A stretch of DNA of 64,000 nucleotides, taken from assembly GCA_021770755.1 (NCBI GenBank), contig JAETQI010000004.1, forward strand, positions 62,001 through 126,000, given 5' to 3'. Position numbers and translations under genes: made by a program. Each line of letters begins with the position of its first letter. Position 1 is the first letter of the stretch. Positions 62,213 through 64,000 of the stretch are shown piece by piece. This DNA is from Lachnospiraceae bacterium. Its GTDB lineage: Bacteria; Bacillota; Clostridia; Lachnospirales; Lachnospiraceae. The notes below the pieces were generated by a model that saw only the letters and a list, made by a program, of their open reading frames with translations, searched no databases and was not told where the DNA came from.

Positions 62213-62225
62213 GGATGGGAAGACA

Positions 62226-63374
62226 ATGCAGACCAGGGATATCGTAGGGAAGAAACAGATCAAGGATACGGAGACTGCGCAGGTGAAGACCGCGGCGGAA
62301 GGCTGTGCGCTCACGCGGGCGGAGATCGGACAGATCATCGCCGGGGAGAGAGACCGGCTGTACCGCTCGACGCAGATCGTCTCGGTGGTCTTTGCATTCA
62401 TCTCGGCTGTGCTGATGGCAGGCTTCAAGATGAATGAGGGCTTCTTCGATGCAAGCAGCCGGATCGGCATTCTGATGGAGAGCGTGAACGCACAGGAGAT
62501 CGGTCTTTCGGCTCCGAAGGTGAATGTGCGCACGACTTTTCGGGATGAGGACCAGTCGAGACTGGTGATACCGCTGCAGGTGCCGATCGCCGGCGAGGAT
62601 GTCAGCATCCGGGAAGAGTTTATCCAGAATAAATACGTCATCACACTGTCGGACTACTCAGAAAATGTTCCGAACGGAGTGGAGCTGGTGAGTGATTCGA
62701 CGATCATGGATGCGGTGGGCGTTTACAGGCAGAACGATGATGTCGTAGTGGAGGTCTACTGCAGGGATCTGTATGACTATGAACTGGTGACAGAGACTAG
62801 CGCGCTGACAGTGCGCTTTAAGGATATGGGGGACAGCTATGCCGCATCCGCGGTCGTATGGTTTCCCTATGACGACAAGAACCGTCTGGCGCTTCCGGAG
62901 TGGCGGCAGAGGATCGGCCAGTATGCCGCGGACAACCGCATCAAGCTCTATATGGCACCGGATATGCAGGAGGAATACTCGCAGGAGGATGTGATCGCAT
63001 TTGCGAACAGGATCCGCGCGGACATGGTGCTTGGCGTGCAGGTGGAGGGAAACAGCGGGCAGCAGTCCTACATGACAGGGATCTGCAATTCGACGTATTT
63101 TATCCCGGATTATAACAGTACACATCTGTCAGTGGTCATGGCGGAGGCGTTTCTGGAGGCGACGCAGATCGGAATGCGGGGCTTTGAGGAGGGAGACAGC
63201 ACCCATGTACTGGTATCGGAGGCGACAGTTCCGTCTGCAGTCATCAGCATTTCATTGACGCAAAAGGACATGGAAAGCGTGGAAAATGAATATAGATTAA
63301 ATGAGAAGATCGTGACAGCCCTTGAGAAGACAATGGGTGACATTATGCACAATTATATTCTAAAATCAGAATAG
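62226..63374 (+). CDS. Membrane-anchored protein with amidase-3-like fold, active site apparently lost
   Basis: A 382-residue protein: cytoplasmic N-terminus, one helix at about 47-66 (TQIVSVVFAFISAVLMAGF), then an extracytoplasmic part. Residues 195-375 follow the order of N-acetylmuramoyl-L-alanine amidase (Amidase_3) domains, with RIRADMVLGVQVEGNSGQ where catalytic forms read ADxxxSIHxN, and VPSAVISISLTQKDMESVEN where they read PAVLxExGFxSNxxE. The zinc-binding His and Glu seem replaced. The family assignment is by eye and moderate. If right, this may be a regulatory or structural pseudo-amidase. It sits between a methyltransferase and rdgB genes. Confidence 0.55.
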   Translation: MQTRDIVGKKQIKDTETAQVKTAAEGCALTRAEIGQIIAGERDRLYRSTQIVSVVFAFISAVLMAGFKMNEGFFDASSRIGILMESVNAQEIGLSAPKVNVRTTFRDEDQSRLVIPLQVPIAGEDVSIREEFIQNKYVITLSDYSENVPNGVELVSDSTIMDAVGVYRQNDDVVVEVYCRDLYDYELVTETSALTVRFKDMGDSYAASAVVWFPYDDKNRLALPEWRQRIGQYAADNRIKLYMAPDMQEEYSQEDVIAFANRIRADMVLGVQVEGNSGQQSYMTGICNSTYFIPDYNSTHLSVVMAEAFLEATQIGMRGFEEGDSTHVLVSEATVPSAVISISLTQKDMESVENEYRLNEKIVTALEKTMGDIMHNYILKSE

Positions 63375-63407
63375 GGAATACGTTGGGAGAACAGGAGGAA
63401 CAGACAG

Positions 63408-64000
63408 ATGAAAGTGGATAAGATCGTATTTGCCACAGGGAACGCCGGAAAAATGAAAGAGATACGGATGATCATGGCCGATCTCGGGCTGGAGATCGAG
63501 TCGATGAAGGAGGCCGGTGCTGACGTGGATATCGTGGAGGACGGGAAGACTTTTGAGGAAAATGCCATGATCAAGGCGTCCGCCATTGCGGACGCCTTGC
63601 AAAAGGACGGCGTGCAGGCGGTCGTGCTTGCGGATGATTCCGGACTGGAAGTCGATTATCTGAATAAAGAGCCGGGGATCTATTCCGCTAGATACATGGG
63701 GGAGGATACGTCCTATACGATCAAGAATGCCAGCCTGATCCAGCGGCTTGAGGGCGTGCCGGACGAGAAGCGCACAGCGCGGTTCGTGTGTGTCATTGCC
63801 GCGGTGTTTCCCGATGGGAGGAGCTTTACGGCAAGGGCTGCGATCGAGGGCAGGATCGGCTATGAGGAGCGGGGGCAGAATGGTTTTGGCTACGATCCGA
63901 TCTTTTATCTGCCGGAGTACGGCATGTATTCGGCGGAGCTTGCACCGGAGGAAAAGAACCGCATCAGCCACCGGGGGAAGGCGCTGGAGGAAATGAAAAA
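63408..64000 (+). CDS. rdgB: XTP/dITP diphosphatase (RdgB/HAM1), cut by window end
   Basis: The visible 197 residues run from ATG 63408, behind AGGAGG, to the window end without a stop. The family start IVFATGNAGKMKEIRMI, the DDSGLEVDYLNKEPGIYSAR block and FGYDPIFYLPEYG are diagnostic. Catalysed reaction: non-canonical XTP, ITP and dITP to the monophosphates plus pyrophosphate, keeping such bases out of DNA and RNA. Usual length is about 200, so only a few residues are missing. Confidence 0.95.
   Translation, partial: MKVDKIVFATGNAGKMKEIRMIMADLGLEIESMKEAGADVDIVEDGKTFEENAMIKASAIADALQKDGVQAVVLADDSGLEVDYLNKEPGIYSARYMGEDTSYTIKNASLIQRLEGVPDEKRTARFVCVIAAVFPDGRSFTARAAIEGRIGYEERGQNGFGYDPIFYLPEYGMYSAELAPEEKNRISHRGKALEEMK

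Overview
The window reads as a chromosomal segment of a Gram-positive anaerobe of the Clostridia, most probably a gut Lachnospiraceae. The grounds are AddAB rather than RecBCD, a long BspA-type leucine-rich-repeat protein, LplB/YtcP-type sugar importers, an HAAS-domain membrane protein, strong AGGAGG ribosome-binding sites, and TTGACA/TATAAT promoters in AT-rich spacers between coding sequence of moderate-to-high GC. This is inference from gene content; no rRNA or tRNA gene is present to place it.

Layout. 1-5854: end of a tRNA-dihydrouridine synthase, a 1388-residue cytoplasmic leucine-rich-repeat protein and an iron-sulphur aldo/keto reductase. 5887-20245: a glycan-foraging locus with a divergent LacI-type regulator, two permeases and a lipoprotein of an oligosaccharide importer, then GH130, GH20, GH38 and a surface GH85 endoglycosidase. 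Together these make a coherent route for N-glycans: GH85 releases the glycan outside, the importer takes it up, GH20 and GH38 trim it inside, and GH130 phosphorolyses the Man-beta-1,4-GlcNAc core. 20299-24789: a small AT-rich nucleotidyltransferase/HEPN pair, then an ECF sigma factor with a membrane protein and an ABC transporter. 24891-34286: an accessory island holding a Uma2-type nuclease, an unknown protein, two AAA-type ATPases fused to PD-(D/E)XK nuclease domains, and a divergent cassette of a DEAD/DEAH helicase facing a coiled-coil protein plus two BrxD-like (DUF2791) ATPases. That cassette is the best candidate for an undescribed defence-like system here. 34458-45969: oligoendopeptidase F, the addB-addA-HAD phosphatase-CPBP protease run, and a flavin reductase. 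45970-52714: a structured leader followed by gltB and gltD (glutamate synthase). 52872-54720: a two-gene Septu-type defence pair (ATPase and HNH nuclease). 54857-55559: a small unknown gene and a decayed Nudix gene. 55694-59426: cellobiose phosphorylase and a divergent LacI regulator sharing two AAACGTTT operators. 59481-64000: small conserved genes, an asparagine-rich 52-residue peptide gene, a 23S rRNA methyltransferase-like gene, an amidase-fold protein that seems to have lost its active site, and the start of an XTP/dITP diphosphatase.

A notable non-coding feature is a roughly 90-base double-hairpin element present twice: between the importer permease and its binding protein (9405-9495), and between gltB and gltD (51025-51116). 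Both copies lie directly at a TAG stop codon inside an operon, and their sequence is conserved in stems and loop. No CRISPR array, insertion sequence, prophage, rRNA or tRNA was seen.
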